Below, one piece after another: positions 1-10,510 of a stretch of DNA of 64,000 nucleotides; within the stretch, counting starts at the first letter, position 1, and the number at the start of each line of letters is the position of its first letter. This DNA comes from Orobanche coerulescens (lineage: Eukaryota; Streptophyta; Magnoliopsida; Lamiales; Orobanchaceae), in the NCBI GenBank assembly GCA_033398695.1, contig CM065801.1, positions 46,634,358 through 46,698,357 of the forward strand. Reading direction: 5' to 3'. The notes beneath the pieces were generated by a model. That model was not told the DNA's origin. It worked only from the letters and a program-made list of their open reading frames with translations, and did not search any database. The position numbers and the translations under genes were made by a program.

Positions 1-708
1 TTTTCGAGGCTAAGCCGCAGAGTATTCCAGTCTCGCAGGTGATTGTGGAATACAACCAACAGCTGATCCACGTGAAGAATCAAGTGCGGGATGAGCGTGA
101 CAAGATCCGTTACTTTGATGTGCGAGATGAGGGTGACAAGATCAAGTGCGGATGAGTATCGATTTACGGCATTATATGGCCGGGTTTGCTTGTACTACCT
201 TGAAGGAATACCAAGACAGGGCTTTGGCCTATGACATGTTGAGTCACCACAATGATACCACGGAAGAATCGAAGAAGCAGAAGACCGCTGGTAACTTTTC
301 TAGATCTAAAGGTGGCAACTTCGAAAGACCTCAGGCGACTAACTATTCTGCCGGGCAGTCGTCACGTTCTATTAGAGGGAATAAGAGTTTTCGTTCTGCT
401 CTGAGCACCTCAACTCGCCCGTAACTTGTTTTAATTGTGGTCGTCCAGGCCACATTAATCTGTAGTGTAACTTCCCACCTCTGAAGTGTCACATTTGTGG
501 ACAGATGGAACATAGGGCAGCTTATTTCCCCAAACAAGATCAGACTTTGGACACTCGGGCTTCTGCCCCAGCGCCAATAGATTAGAGTATGAATCAGCGG
601 CAACCAGTTATCCAGTCGCAGTAGAGTTACGGTAGAGGCTGGGGACGGAGTCAGAACACTAGAGGGGGAGATTCTAGCATCGGTTAGACACACCCACGAG
701 TCTATGAG
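1..708 (+). pseudogene. Chromovirus gag, C-terminal part with two zinc knuckles
   Basis: The visible part covers the end of the capsid region and the nucleocapsid. Two CCHC-type knuckles are readable, beginning CFNCGRPGH near 427 and CHICGQMEH near 487; the last Cys of the second appears changed. Between and after them is basic, Gln/Ser-rich sequence typical of gag tails. In-frame TAG codons occur at 463-465, 583-585, 622-624 and 685-687, each where Gln is plausible, so the frame is dead. Gag would package element RNA into cytoplasmic particles. There is no stop or ATG that clearly separates gag from pol, consistent with one gag-pol polyprotein in this group. Confidence 0.8.
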
Positions 709-1143
709 ATGCGTCGAGCAGATGAAGCCGATGCGGCGGTGGCCTCAGGTATCATTCATATCCTATCTCATCCAGTTCGTGTACTTTTTGATTCAGGTGC
801 TACACATTCTTTCATCTCCTTGGAGTGTGTACGCCGTTTGAATATAACTTGTATGACTGCTTGCGATTCTTTCATTGTGAAACTACCTAGCGTGGATAGA
901 ATTGTGGGGAATCGGGAGATTAGAGATTTTCTGGTGAATATAGCCGGTATGGATTGGTTATCGAACTTGATTGTGGTTGATATGGAAGATGAGGATGTGA
1001 TCCTCGGCGAAGATTGGCTTGACAGTCACCAAGCGATTATGAATTACCGTACTAAGGTTATCACTATGATGACTAAATACGGCTCCGAGTACTCGTTTAT
1101 GGGACGTAAATCGGGCCAACCTAAGTTGCTTATCAGCGCATGA
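709..1143 (+). pseudogene. Chromovirus aspartic protease domain
   Basis: The aspartic protease active site is visible as LFDSGATHSFIS near 785-820, the usual retropepsin DSGA form. A downstream stretch reading VILGEDWLDSH near 1000-1027 is the conserved segment that precedes the RT in plant Ty3/gypsy polyproteins. The reading frame is open for 144 codons and then runs into a frame change just after 1140. In the intact family this domain cleaves the gag-pol polyprotein. This is a domain of one polyprotein, not a separate gene. Confidence 0.85.
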
Positions 1144-2152
1144 AGGTCGTAAAAATTTTGAATAAAGGTTGCACAGGCTATTGGTGTTATGCTTTGAAGA
1201 CGGAAGGGAATGAAGTCGATTTCTCTTTGATTCCAGTTGTTAATGAGTATCCTGACGTTTTTCCAAACAACCTCCCGGGATTACCGCCAGATCGAGAGAT
1301 AGAATTTTCTGTGGATTTAGAGCCTGACGCGGCTCCGATTTCTAAGGCACCTTATCGTATGGCACCTTCCGAGAAGCAAGAATTAAAGTCAGTTAGGAGA
1401 ACTATTGGAGAAATGGTACATCAGACCGAGTGCTTCACCTTGGGGGGCGCCTGTTCTTTTTGTGAGGAAGAAGGATGGTTCAATACGTTCATGCATTGAT
1501 TACCGTGAACTAAACAAAGTGACCATCAAGAACAAATATCCTTTGCCTCGTATAGATGATTTATTTGATCAGTTGTAGGGAGCCGCAGTATTCTCAAAAA
1601 TTGATTTGAGATCAGGATACTATCAGCTCCGGGTGAAAGAGTCTGACGTTCCGAAGACTGCGTTTCGGATGAGGTACGGACATTATGAATTTGTGGTCAT
1701 GTCTTTTGGATTGACCAATGCACCGACAGTATTCATGCAACTAATGAACAAAATATTCATCGAATACCTGGACAGATGTGTGGTTGTGTTTATTGACGAC
1801 ATCTTGATTTATTCTCGGGATAAGGAGAAACATGCCCGACACTTGAGTTTTGATACTAGATGTTTTGAGAGCCGAGCACCTCTATGCAAAATTCTCGAAA
1901 TGTGAGTTCTGGCTGGAAGAAGTTATGTTTCTCGGCCATGTGATTTCGGCCAAAGGGGTTCGTGTAGACCCGCAGAAGATTGAGGCAGTGCTAGATTGGG
2001 CACCGCCTAAAAATGTTAAAGAAGTTCGTAGCTTTTTGGGTCTTGCTGGGTATTACCGTCGGTTTGTCAAGGGGTTCTCAAAACTCGCTCGGCCGCTTAC
2101 GAAATTACTCCAGAAGACAAAAAAGTTTGTGTGGACTGCCGAGAGACAATAG
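1144..2152 (+). pseudogene. Chromovirus reverse transcriptase domain
   Basis: RT motifs appear in order: SKAPYRMAP near 1338-1365, a DYRELNK segment near 1498-1520, [13 protein letters not shown] near 1593-1630, and the catalytic box FIDD near 1790-1802. The connection segment FLGHVIS and [15 protein letters not shown] follows near 1930-2080. The domain is spread over several frames: a frameshift lies near 1480, another near 1850, and TAG stops are at 1576-1578 and 2150-2152. Both stops sit where Gln is usual, so they look like CAG-to-TAG changes. RT would copy the element RNA to cDNA. It is inactive as it stands. Confidence 0.9.
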
Positions 2153-2583
2153 AGCTTTGATGAGCTGAAGAGACGTCTGACCTCAGCGCCGATTTTAGCT
2201 TTACCACAGGGTAGTGAAGGATTTGCATTTTATAGTGACGCGTCAAGACAAGGGCTTGGATGTGTGCTTATGCAGCATGATAAGACGATATATTTTGCGT
2301 CATGATAGTTGAATCCGTATGAGATGAACTATCCTACTCATGATTTGGAGTTGGCCGCAATTGTCTTCGCACTTAAGATTTGGCGGCATTATTTGTATGG
2401 CTTTCCGTGTTGGATTTATACCGATCCCAAGAGTTTGAAGTATATTTTCAGTCAGAAAGAGCTGAATATGAGGCAGAGATGTTGGTTGGAATTGATCAAG
2501 GGTTACGATTTGGAAATTCTTTACCATCCGGTAAAGGCCAATGTCGTCGCTTAAGATGCTCGAGGTTCTTACAGCTCAGGTGA
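2153..2583 (+). pseudogene. Chromovirus RNase H domain
   Basis: The sequence reads FAFYSDASRQGLGCVLMQ near 2222-2275, carrying the first catalytic Asp, then [18 protein letters not shown] near 2332-2385 with the catalytic Glu, and [11 protein letters not shown] near 2417-2450 with the next Asp. Adjacent stops TGA and TAG occur at 2303-2308, where Arg-Gln is usual in this family. Another stop falls just after the VKANVVA segment near 2552. RNase H removes the RNA strand during reverse transcription. Order and spacing are normal for Ty3/gypsy. Confidence 0.85.
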
Positions 2584-3516
2584 AGATTCGTCAGGATGTA
2601 ATCGAGCAAGGAATAGAAGTTTGGCTTCAAAGAGTGCAAGGACAATTGTGCACTCTCGAAATTACTTCGTCATTGGTTGACGAGATCAAAGGGGAAAGTG
2701 GAGTGACCTGATGACCTCTCAACTGAAGGAATATGTAATTAAAGGAAAAGCCCCTGGTTTTATGGTCCATGAGAATAGTATTCTGACATTTCAAGGCAGG
2801 CTTTATGTTCCGAATGATCTAGAGTTGAGGCAGAGAATTCTCCGAGAAGCCCATACTCTATCCACCCCGGAACGAGTAAGATGTACAAGGACTTGAAGCA
2901 AAAATTTTGGTGGAATAATATGAAGAAAGATGTCACAGAGTTTGGGCTATGATGTTTGACGTGTCAACAAGTCAAGATTGAACATCAACGACCGGCGGGG
3001 TTGTTGAAGCCACTTCCCATTCCCGAGTGGAAGTGGAAAGATATCTCTATGGATATTATCACTGGGATGCTGAGAACTAGCGCCAGAATGAATATGATTT
3101 GGGTAATCGTCGATCGGTTGACTAAGTCTGCACACATCCTAGGTATTAAGGATACTTGGGGACCGAAGAAATTGGCTCGAACTTTTATAGCTGAGATCGT
3201 GAGATTGCATGGTGCCCCTAAGACCATTATTTCCGATCGAGATGGTCACTTCGTATCGCATTTTTTGCAGGCCGTTCATCAGGCTTTAGGCACCAAGTTG
3301 AGATTGATCACATCTTTTCATCCTCAGTCAGACGGTCATACGGAGCGGACGATTCAGACGTTGGAGGATATGTTGCGGGCTTGTGCCCTAGACTGGAGCA
3401 ATGATTGGGAGCTTCACTTGCCGTTGATCGAGTTTGCCTACAATAATAGTTGGCATGCGTCGATCAAAATGGCACCTTTCGAGGCACTTTGTGGTAGGTG
3501 GTGTAGATCGCCATGA
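2584..3516 (+). pseudogene. Chromovirus integrase core (DDE)
   Basis: The N-terminal zinc-binding part is partly readable (a Cys pair as LTCQQVK near 2954-2975). The core follows: the first catalytic Asp in the SMDIITG stretch near 3047-3068, the second in IISDRDGHF near 3228-3255, and the Glu within HTERTIQTLEDML near 3337-3375. In-frame TGA codons at 2950-2952 and 3514-3516 fit CGA-to-TGA change. The integrase would insert cDNA into the genome. The core itself is open for 186 codons, the longest intact stretch of this polyprotein. Confidence 0.9.
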
Positions 3517-4092
3517 TGTTGGGACAAGGCTTCGGAGCTAGTCGAAACGGAACTGGATATGTTAATGGAGACTAAAGAGAAGATTTCCATTATCAGGGAC
3601 CGGTTGTTGACTATCCAGAGCCGTCAGAAATCTTATGCTGATACTCGTCGTCGACCTTTGGAGTTCGAAGTGGGAGACCATGTGTTACTCAAGGTGTCGC
3701 CAACCAGAGGAGTTTTCCGCTTCGGAAAAGTGGGGAAACTTAGTCCAAGGTATATCGGACCTTTTGAAATTTTGGACACGATTGGAGATTTAGCTTATCG
3801 CTTGGCGTTGCCTCCAGCTTTGAGTCATGTCCATAACATTTTTTATGTTTCTCAGTTGAGGAAGTACGTGCCAGATCCAAGTCATGTTATCGACTATAGT
3901 GAGATTGACGTAGCCGAGGATGTTACCTTTCCGGAGAGGCCGGTGAAGATCCTTGAACATCTTGAGAAACAGCTTTGGCACAAAACCATCCCGTTGGTTA
4001 AAGTGCAATGGTCGAGACACGGAGTCGAGGAGGCGAATTGGGAGACGGAAGATAAGATGCGATTGGAATACCCCAAACTTTTTATTTCTTAA
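3517..4092 (+). pseudogene. Chromovirus integrase C-terminus with GPY/F module and chromodomain
   Basis: The open stretch 3559-4092 encodes the GPF-type module (SPRYIGPFEILDTIG near 3741-3785) and the linker LSHVHNIFYVSQLRKYV near 3820-3870. At its end it encodes a chromodomain-like fold near 3930-4085, with VKVQWSRHGVEEANWETE as the recognisable part. Known: in chromoviruses this C-terminal chromodomain directs integration to heterochromatin. One of the usual aromatic cage positions is hard to assign by eye, so retained histone binding cannot be claimed. The TAA at the end lies in the conserved stem-loop that precedes the 3' LTR. Confidence 0.85.
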
Positions 4093-4127
4093 GTTTCGGG
4101 ACAAAACTTCTTTTTAGAGGGGGAGAA
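4091..4127 (+). promoter_or_regulatory. Stem-loop and polypurine tract before chromovirus 3' LTR
   Basis: AAGTTTCG at 4091-4098 faces CAAAACTT at 4102-4109, giving a hairpin with one mismatch. It is followed by a purine run (AGAGGGGGAGAA, 4116-4127) that ends at the LTR. The purine run is the expected plus-strand primer. The same stem-loop recurs before the 3' LTRs at 36350, 40254, 45553 and 51636. Confidence 0.7.
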
Positions 4128-4307
4128 TGTAATACCCATACTTTTATTGAATTATTGACCTTGCCGTTCTTCCACTTTTCTAGAGTTTTGTGTATTTCGG
4201 ATCATGTTCGGGATGTTTGGACCTTTCAGTGGTGTTTTGAGGTAGGCAAAAAGCGTACACTAGGTCTAAGCTAACGCATGCTATTTCTGTTGAGTAGCGC
4301 ACGCTAG
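4128..4307 (+). mobile_element. Chromovirus 3' LTR, left fragment
   Basis: Begins TGTAATACCC directly after the purine tract and is cut at the GCTAG target site (4303-4307), where the Athila-like element starts. The first palindromic repeats of the LTR array (CTAACGCATGCTA, TAGCGCACGCTAG) are in its last 40 bases. The remainder of this LTR is at 28321-30085, giving about 1.95 kb in total. Confidence 0.9.
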
Positions 4308-4716
4308 TGATGAGTCGATTCTTGATCGACTCATTTTATTCTATTGAGTCGTGTTTTTGTTTTCTTTTTAGTGTTTTTGTTCCCTTTTATGCATGGTATG
4401 TTGTGTTTTTAATTTATAGGTAGTCGAGCGAAGTTTGTGGTGAAATATGCGCTTTCATAGCCAGTATTGGAGTTTATGACGATCAAGAACAAAAACGGGG
4501 CCTAAAACAATAAAGATTATATTTTCTAAATTACAGAATCATCACTCCGAATTGGGATGTGTTCTCCATTGATATAGATTCCTCGTGAAATCAGCTTCGA
4601 AACGGTATATCATACGCTAAATTCCGAGGTGTATTGATACAAGAACGAAGGATCAAGCCGAAGAAGACCAAAAACCAGAATCAAAACAAGAAGAAACAGC
4701 CCGGGCCACGTCAGGC

Positions 4717-4940
4717 AACTCGACCGTGTCATAGGACACGGTCGGGTCTTGTTCCAGGGAGATTTTCACATTACGGAAGAGTACAGCACGACCGTGTCAC
4801 AGGACACGGCCGAGTCACTATCCAGTCGAATTTCACTTTCTGAAGGAGTACAACACGGGCCGTGTCATATGACACGGCCGGGTCCGATGGACAGTGCAGT
4901 TTTTGCCATTTCCAGGACAGTATGACACGGGCCGTGTCAC
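4717..4940 (+). repeat. Palindrome array ACACGGCCGTGT type in Athila-like 5' LTR
   Basis: Four clustered copies of an inverted repeat built on GTGTCACAGGACACGG and GACACGGGCCGTGTC occur at about 4717-4747, 4788-4818, 4851-4885 and 4920-4940. They are CpG-containing and lie 70-290 bases before the TATA box. The same array is in the 3' LTR (about 16225-16475) and again inside the element at 11981-12212. Confidence 0.85.
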
Positions 4941-5007
4941 TTTTCAATGCAAGTCCATTTCTTTGACATTTTTACACGATTTGGAGCACTTTTCTTGTTT
5001 TTTTGGC

Positions 5008-5019
5008 TTTATAAAAAGG
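5008..5019 (+). promoter_or_regulatory. TATA box of Athila-like 5' LTR
   Basis: TTTATAAAAAGG is a strong plant TATA box, just downstream of the palindrome array. It marks the U3/R boundary by inference; transcription would start about 30 bases downstream. An identical copy is at about 16543-16554 in the 3' LTR. Confidence 0.65.
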
Positions 5020-6071
5020 TGTTGGAGACCTTAGGAGATATATTCAGATCTTGTATGAGCTATTGTGTGGAAAAACACATGATTTAGGGAGAGAAACACC
5101 AAAATATGGAGGAAAGAGAGATTTTTCATCATCTTCCTTGTTTGTTCATGTTGAAATATACATTTGTGAGATATTATAATACCTTGTATCATTTGTTGTG
5201 AATTCTTGAAGAAAGAGCATCAAACCTTCATCGGGAATTCGATTTCCGCTTTTACAAGGGAAGTTTCCACCATGTTTTGTTTTACAATTTCCATTATTAT
5301 TGTTGGAATAATCATGTGTAGCTAATCTTTTCATATGGGTTTTTAGATTGAGCCACACACATGTTATCGATTATTAGTTTCAATTGATTTTCCGGGTAGA
5401 GTTTGGGATTGTTCCTCTTTGTTTGTTCATCGCATAAGAACTTTTGATTTAGATCATCAAACCTATTTCATAGTTGTTATTATTATTCAAAATCGAGGTT
5501 TTTTTTCGGTGTTCGCCATCAAACGACCCGATAGAAATGATTGTGAATGTTCTAAACCTTTTTCCGCGATCTTTTAGCGAATTACCCCATCAAAGGTATT
5601 AGCTAGTCGATTGTTAGTAGAGACTCATCCCCATCAATGGAGTGTCTCTTATTTTCGATAAGAACAATCGTGATTTTTAGAATTACCGACATTAAACGGA
5701 TTTCTTTTAATCGTGAGGAATCGATAATTCCAAACCTTAATTCTTTGAGTATCGGAACTAATAATTGATTACGTGTATATCGGTGATTCTAAACTCCCAT
5801 ATCATTCTCATAATTGTAATCTCTAAATTATCCAACCATTAATTCATTGTTATTAACGTTTCGTTTATTTAAATTTTCCGTATTTGTGATTGTAATCCTA
5901 TCAAATCAATGATGTTTTATTTTACTTTACTTTTGCAATTCGACTATTTGCCAAACATTATTGAATTTCAAACCGTTTCCAACTCCTTATGAGATCGACC
6001 TCAGAGTTACTTGTCGCTACCTACAAATGCGATTCGTACTCTTACGAGTATTTAATTTGTTCCTCAGTTTT

Positions 6072-6089
6072 TGGCGCCGTTGCCGGGGA
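6072..6089 (+). promoter_or_regulatory. Primer binding site, Athila type
   Basis: TGGCGCCGTTGCCGGGGA lies six bases after the 5' LTR end. Known: this 18-mer is the typical PBS of Athila-lineage elements, reported as complementary to the 3' end of tRNA-Asp. It primes minus-strand cDNA. Confidence 0.85.
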
Positions 6090-6205
6090 CTTGGCGTTTA
6101 ATTTTTGATCTTGTTTTAATAATAATTGAATCATTTTTTTTAATCATTTTTTTGTGTTCATTATTTTTGACAAACTATAAAAATTTGCTCTAACTTCTCT
6201 TGTTT

Positions 6206-7766
6206 ATGCTTGGTGGGAGATCATTGGGAAACCCGATTCTTCCACCCATAGACAACGTTCAAAGGATTAGAGCACCAAAAACAATAGCCACATCATCAAT
6301 GGTAAACGACAAGGTGAATCCGGATCTTGAAGAATGACTTTTGTTCCAAGAAGAAAACCCTCATCAATCGAGGCATGAGAATGTTGCAGAAAATTTAGAT
6401 GAAGCCAACATTCGTCAACTGAGGTTTCCGAGATATGAGAATGTTGGGCGCAATCAAGGGATACCCGAAGCTCAACAAGGGAGATACTTCTATCCGATAC
6501 AACCACCCGTTGGAGTGCAATATGGGGCGAATTATTATCCCGGGCCTCAATATGGGATGGAAGCAAACTACAATATGCCACAACAACCTCCGGTTGAGCA
6601 TCTAATGCGGGACTATGCAAAGCCCATGGTGAACACCGCCATCTCGTGCATCCAATTAGCACCGGCAGCAAGGAACTACCACATAATCGGATTTCACATC
6701 GAGCAATTGCCCTCATTTCACGGATTAGCACGTGAGGATCCGTTGTCGTTCATTCGAGACTTCTATTTGGCGATTGACAACTTTCCATTCCATGGGTTAA
6801 GCGAGGATCAACTAAGAATGAAGTGCTTCCCTTATACACTTAAGGACGGGGCGAAACAATGGTTGATGACTTTGGCACCGGGCTCACTAAGAACATGGGA
6901 TGAAGTTTACGACAAATTCATTACCAAGTACTTCTCTCATTCGAAGACTACACAATTGAGAACTCAAATCTCAACATTTGGACAACAAGAGGGAGAGGCA
7001 ATTCACGAAGCATGGGACAGATTCAAGATGCTCCTTATTCAATGCCCACACCATCACTATCGGCTTCAACTACTTAATCAATTCTTCTATGATGGGTTAA
7101 CTCAATATTGCCAAGGTGCGGTGGATAATGCAGCCGGTGGTTCGTTTTGGGGGTTAATGGAGAGACAAGTTTATGATGTGTATGAAACATTGGGAGCTAG
7201 CTAATTCACAACAAAAAAGTGTACGTGTTCGTAGGGGAGCCGTGAACCAAGTAAGCGAGAAAGACGAGATGCAATCTAAAATTGATGTATTAACGAAGGA
7301 ACTGAGACAACTCAAGACTCAAAATAAATCTTCGAGCTCACGAGTTTGCGAGATTTACGGAGCACCCGGACATGATGCTAATTCTTGCCCACATACTTTT
7401 CCGGAAGAACAAACCGAATAAGTGAATTGGGCTATGGGACAAAGCACGAGAAGGCCCGAATGGGAGGAGAGGAGAAATAATTATGGCGGAAATGCAAGAA
7501 ATGCACCTCTCCCGAACACTTATCATCCTGGATTAAGAAACCATACGAATTTCTCATGGAGAAACAACAACCCGATGTCATACGATACAAGCGCCTAAGC
7601 TCAATACAACGGAGGAAACTGAGCCCAACAACCAACGAAAAGTGAACCACCTCCACAACAAAGGAACTCTCTCGAGGAGAGTATTGCGGCATTCATTAAG
7701 GAGAGCAGGGAAAACCGAGCGGAGAACAATAAAAGGTTCGAATCTTTAGAAGCTTCGGTTAAGAAA
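6206..7766 (+). pseudogene. Athila-like gag
   Basis: The first ATG after the PBS that leads into the gag frame is at 6206 (MLGGRSLGNPILPP...). A TGA after about 46 codons (just before 6341) breaks it. The capsid part is long and clear, with PLSFIRDFYLAIDNFPFHGL near 6740-6800 and the retrotransposon gag core FPYTLKDGAKQWLMTL near 6825-6875. A frameshift lies at about 7173-7204. The zinc knuckle near 7346-7389 reads CEIYGAPGHDANSC, where the second Cys is now Tyr. Further stops are at 7419 and near 7597 and 7618. A Gln-rich coiled stretch continues into the protease frame without a gap. Confidence 0.85.
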
Positions 7767-9233
7767 ATGGAGATTCAAATTGGGCAACTTGCTACTGAGG
7801 CACGTAGACAAGAAAGGGGTAAACTACCAAGTCAACCCGAGCAGGCTCAAGTTATTACCACTCTCCGAAGTGGTAAAGTGATTAATAAAGAGGCTAATTC
7901 TGAAGCAAAAGAAAGGGGCGGTGAGAAAGAAGACGAGTCGGGAAATCAAGAAGAGAGAATAGACGAAGCCACTTCGACTTCCAAGCTTCACAAATCTGCT
8001 CAACCATATAAGCCACCGGTCCCTTTTCCGAGCCGACTTAGAAAGTCAAAGCAAGATGAGCAATTTTTCGAAATCTACGACATGCTTTCGAAGGTTCATG
8101 TCAACTTACCTCTATTGGATGTTGTGAAGAACCTTCCCGCTTACACAAAATTTTTCAAAGAATTGACCTCCAACAAAAGACGATATTTTGGGAACGAGAA
8201 AGTGGTGCTCTATGAGGTAGAAGCAAGGAGTCAAAAGAAAGGCGATCCCAGAAGTTTTATGATAGACATCACTTTGGGAGATAAGAAAGTTGCTCGTGTG
8301 ATGCTCGATTTGGGAGCAAGTGTGAATCTGATGCCATACTCGACTTATTTGAGGCTTGGACTCGGGGGAATCAAACTAACAAGAATGACTCTTCAATTGG
8401 CGGATAGGTCGGTGAAATACCCTAAGGGGGTCATTGAAGACCTATTAGTGCAAGTGGACAAGTTGGTGATTCTGGCCGATTTTGTTATCTTGGAGATGAG
8501 CGATTTCGCAACAAGCGAAAATGAAGAGACAATACTTCTAGGACGGCCATTCATGCGTACAACAAAAACAATCATTGATATTGGTGAAGGAAAGGTCACC
8601 ATGACCGTCTTGGGCGAAACTGTGGAAATCAACGTATTCGGTTCATCTCCTATCCCTTCTCATATTTATGCTGCCCATGATTGTAATTTTATTGATTACA
8701 TTGTTTCTTTGGTTGATGATACATATTTGCATGATGATGTAGGGGATACGTTGCATGATGCTCTAACCGTTGAGAATGATATGGGGCTGAATAATTTAGA
8801 AATTGAAGAATATGTTGCACTGCTAGATAAATCCGAACCCATTGATGAAGTTGACGATGTTGAGATGACTTTGGAATTAAATTTTGAGGAGCCCGTTGAA
8901 ATCACCCTGCCCCAACTTGAATTGAAAGAACTTCCGTCACATCTTAAATATTTTTTCTTAGGCAAAAGTGACACTTACTCTGTAATTGTCTCTTCCGAAT
9001 TAACTCTTTTGCAAGAAAACAAATTAGTAGAAGTTCTGACTAGATTAAAGGAAGCAATTGGGTGGAGTATTTCTGATATCAAGGGGATAAGTCCTGTTAG
9101 GTGCATGCATAAAATAATTCTTGAGGATAATGTTAAACCTGTTAGGAAAGCTCAAAGGCGTTTGAATCCGAACATGCAGGATGTAGTAAAAAAGGAAGTT
9201 TTGAAATTGAGTGGGTTAGTCCTATCCATGTAG
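7767..9233 (+). pseudogene. Athila-like gag tail, protease and start of RT
   Basis: An open stretch of 488 codons. It starts in the gag tail (QIGQLATEARRQERGKLPSQ, then TTLRSGKV, a common Athila segment). The protease site VMLDLGASVNLMPYSTYLRL is near 8299-8355, with the DLGA variant typical of this lineage rather than DSGA. LLGRPFMRTT near 8537-8566 is the second protease landmark. An acidic linker rich in Asp and Glu follows (about 8680-8900), then the start of the RT (near 9090-9190). The frame ends at 9233, where a short deletion removes the next RT residues and shifts the frame. Confidence 0.85.
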
Positions 9234-9913
9234 TGCCTAAGAAATCTATAATAACGGTGGTTCGTAATGATAAAAATGAATTGGTGCCCACTAGAACAGT
9301 GACCGGGTGGAGAATGTGCATTGATTATCGGAAATTAAATGCCGTAACGAAAAAAGATCATTTTCCCCTCCCTTTCATTGATCAAATGTTGGAACGTTTA
9401 GCTGGGCATGATTATTACTGTTTTCTAGATGGTCTTTCAGGTTTCTATCAGATTTCCATTACTCCGGAGGATCAAGAGAAGACCACTTTCACTTGCCCTT
9501 TTGGCACTTTTGCCTTTAGGAGAATGCCGTTTGGTCTTTGCAATGCTCCAGCTACTTTCCAAAGGTGCATGCTTTCCATATTCTCTGACTTGTTGGAAAA
9601 GTCCGTTGAGGTATTCATGGATGATTTTTCTGTGTTTGGAACCACTTTTGATGATGTTTTACATAATTTGACTATTGTGCTCGAACGATGTATTGAGTGT
9701 AATCTTACACTTAGTTGGGAAAAAAGTCATTTTATGGTGAAACAAGGTCTTGTTTTGGGTCATGTGGTTTCCAATAAGGGAATGGAGGTTGATAAGGCTA
9801 AAGTTGATTTAATTGTTAAATTACCTCCGCCTTCATGTGTAAAAAAGGTTCAAATCTTTTTACGGCATGCCGGCGTTTCATTAAAGATTTTTAAAAAATT
9901 GCCCGCCCTTTAA
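9233..9913 (+). pseudogene. Athila-like reverse transcriptase
   Basis: RT motifs are well preserved: WRMCIDYRKLNAVTKKDHFP near 9310-9370, YYCFLDGLSGFYQI near 9413-9455, FRRMPFGLCNAPATFQRCM near 9514-9570 and the catalytic box FMDDFSVFG near 9614-9640. The connection LGHVVSNKGMEVDKAKV follows near 9757-9805. The frame differs from that of the protease by a small deletion at about 9215-9235, and is lost again near 9870. This is the most complete enzymatic domain of the element. Confidence 0.9.
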
Positions 9914-10510
9914 GTAATCTTTTGTGTAAGGATGCTAAATTCGATTTTACCGAGGAATGCTTGGTTGGTTTTAATGCTTTGAAAGAGAAGTTAACTTCCA
10001 CGCCTATTGTTGTTTCTCCCGACTGGTCTTTACCATTTAAAATTATGTGCGACGCATCCGACTTTGCTATTGGTGCCGTTTTGGGGCAGAGAGTGAATAA
10101 ATTTTTCCATGTAATTTATTATGCTAGCAAAACACTCGATGAAGCCCAGGCCAATTATACCACCACCGAAAAATAATTTTTAGCCGTTGTGTTTTCTTTA
10201 GACAAGTTTCAATCCTATTTGGTTGGTTCGAAAGTAATTGTGTATACGGATCACGCCGCATTGTAATATTTGTTAAAAAAATCTGATGCCAAGCCAAGAT
10301 TGATTCGGTAGGTTCTTTGGTTGCAAGAATTTGATTTGGAATTTAAAGGTAAAAAGGGTTCGGAAAACGTAGTTGCCGACCATTTATCTAGATTAACCGA
10401 GGGAGATAATTTTAAGCTCGATAGCTCTTTGCCGATTGTTGAGACTTTCCCTGATGAACAATTATTCGATGTGACTAAGACACATTGGTATGCCGATATT
10501 GTTAATTAAA
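9914..10510 (+). pseudogene. Athila-like RNase H
   Basis: The first catalytic segment reads IMCDASDFAIGAVLGQR near 10042-10095, followed by YYASKTLDEAQANYTTTEK near 10117-10173. A TAA at 10174-10176 interrupts the frame directly after TTEK, and a second stop lies near 10264. After it, ENVVADHLSRL near 10363-10397 is the usual end of the domain. The segment is in a frame different from the RT. Confidence 0.85.

Larger units (their letters stand above)
4308..6066 (+). repeat. Athila-like 5' LTR
   Basis: About 1.76 kb, ending six bases before the PBS. It pairs with 15808-28315 (about 1.79 kb when the CACTA element is removed). It contains a short inverted motif at its start (GAGTCGAT...ATCGACTC), a palindrome array at about 4717-4940 and a TATA box at 5008. 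The two LTR copies differ by scattered substitutions and small indels, so the insertion is not very recent. Confidence 0.9.

Noticed and set aside
4634..4843. 69-codon frame in both Athila-like LTRs (also 16149-16358)
   Set aside because: It runs through the palindrome array and lies upstream of the TATA box; repeated only by LTR duplication.
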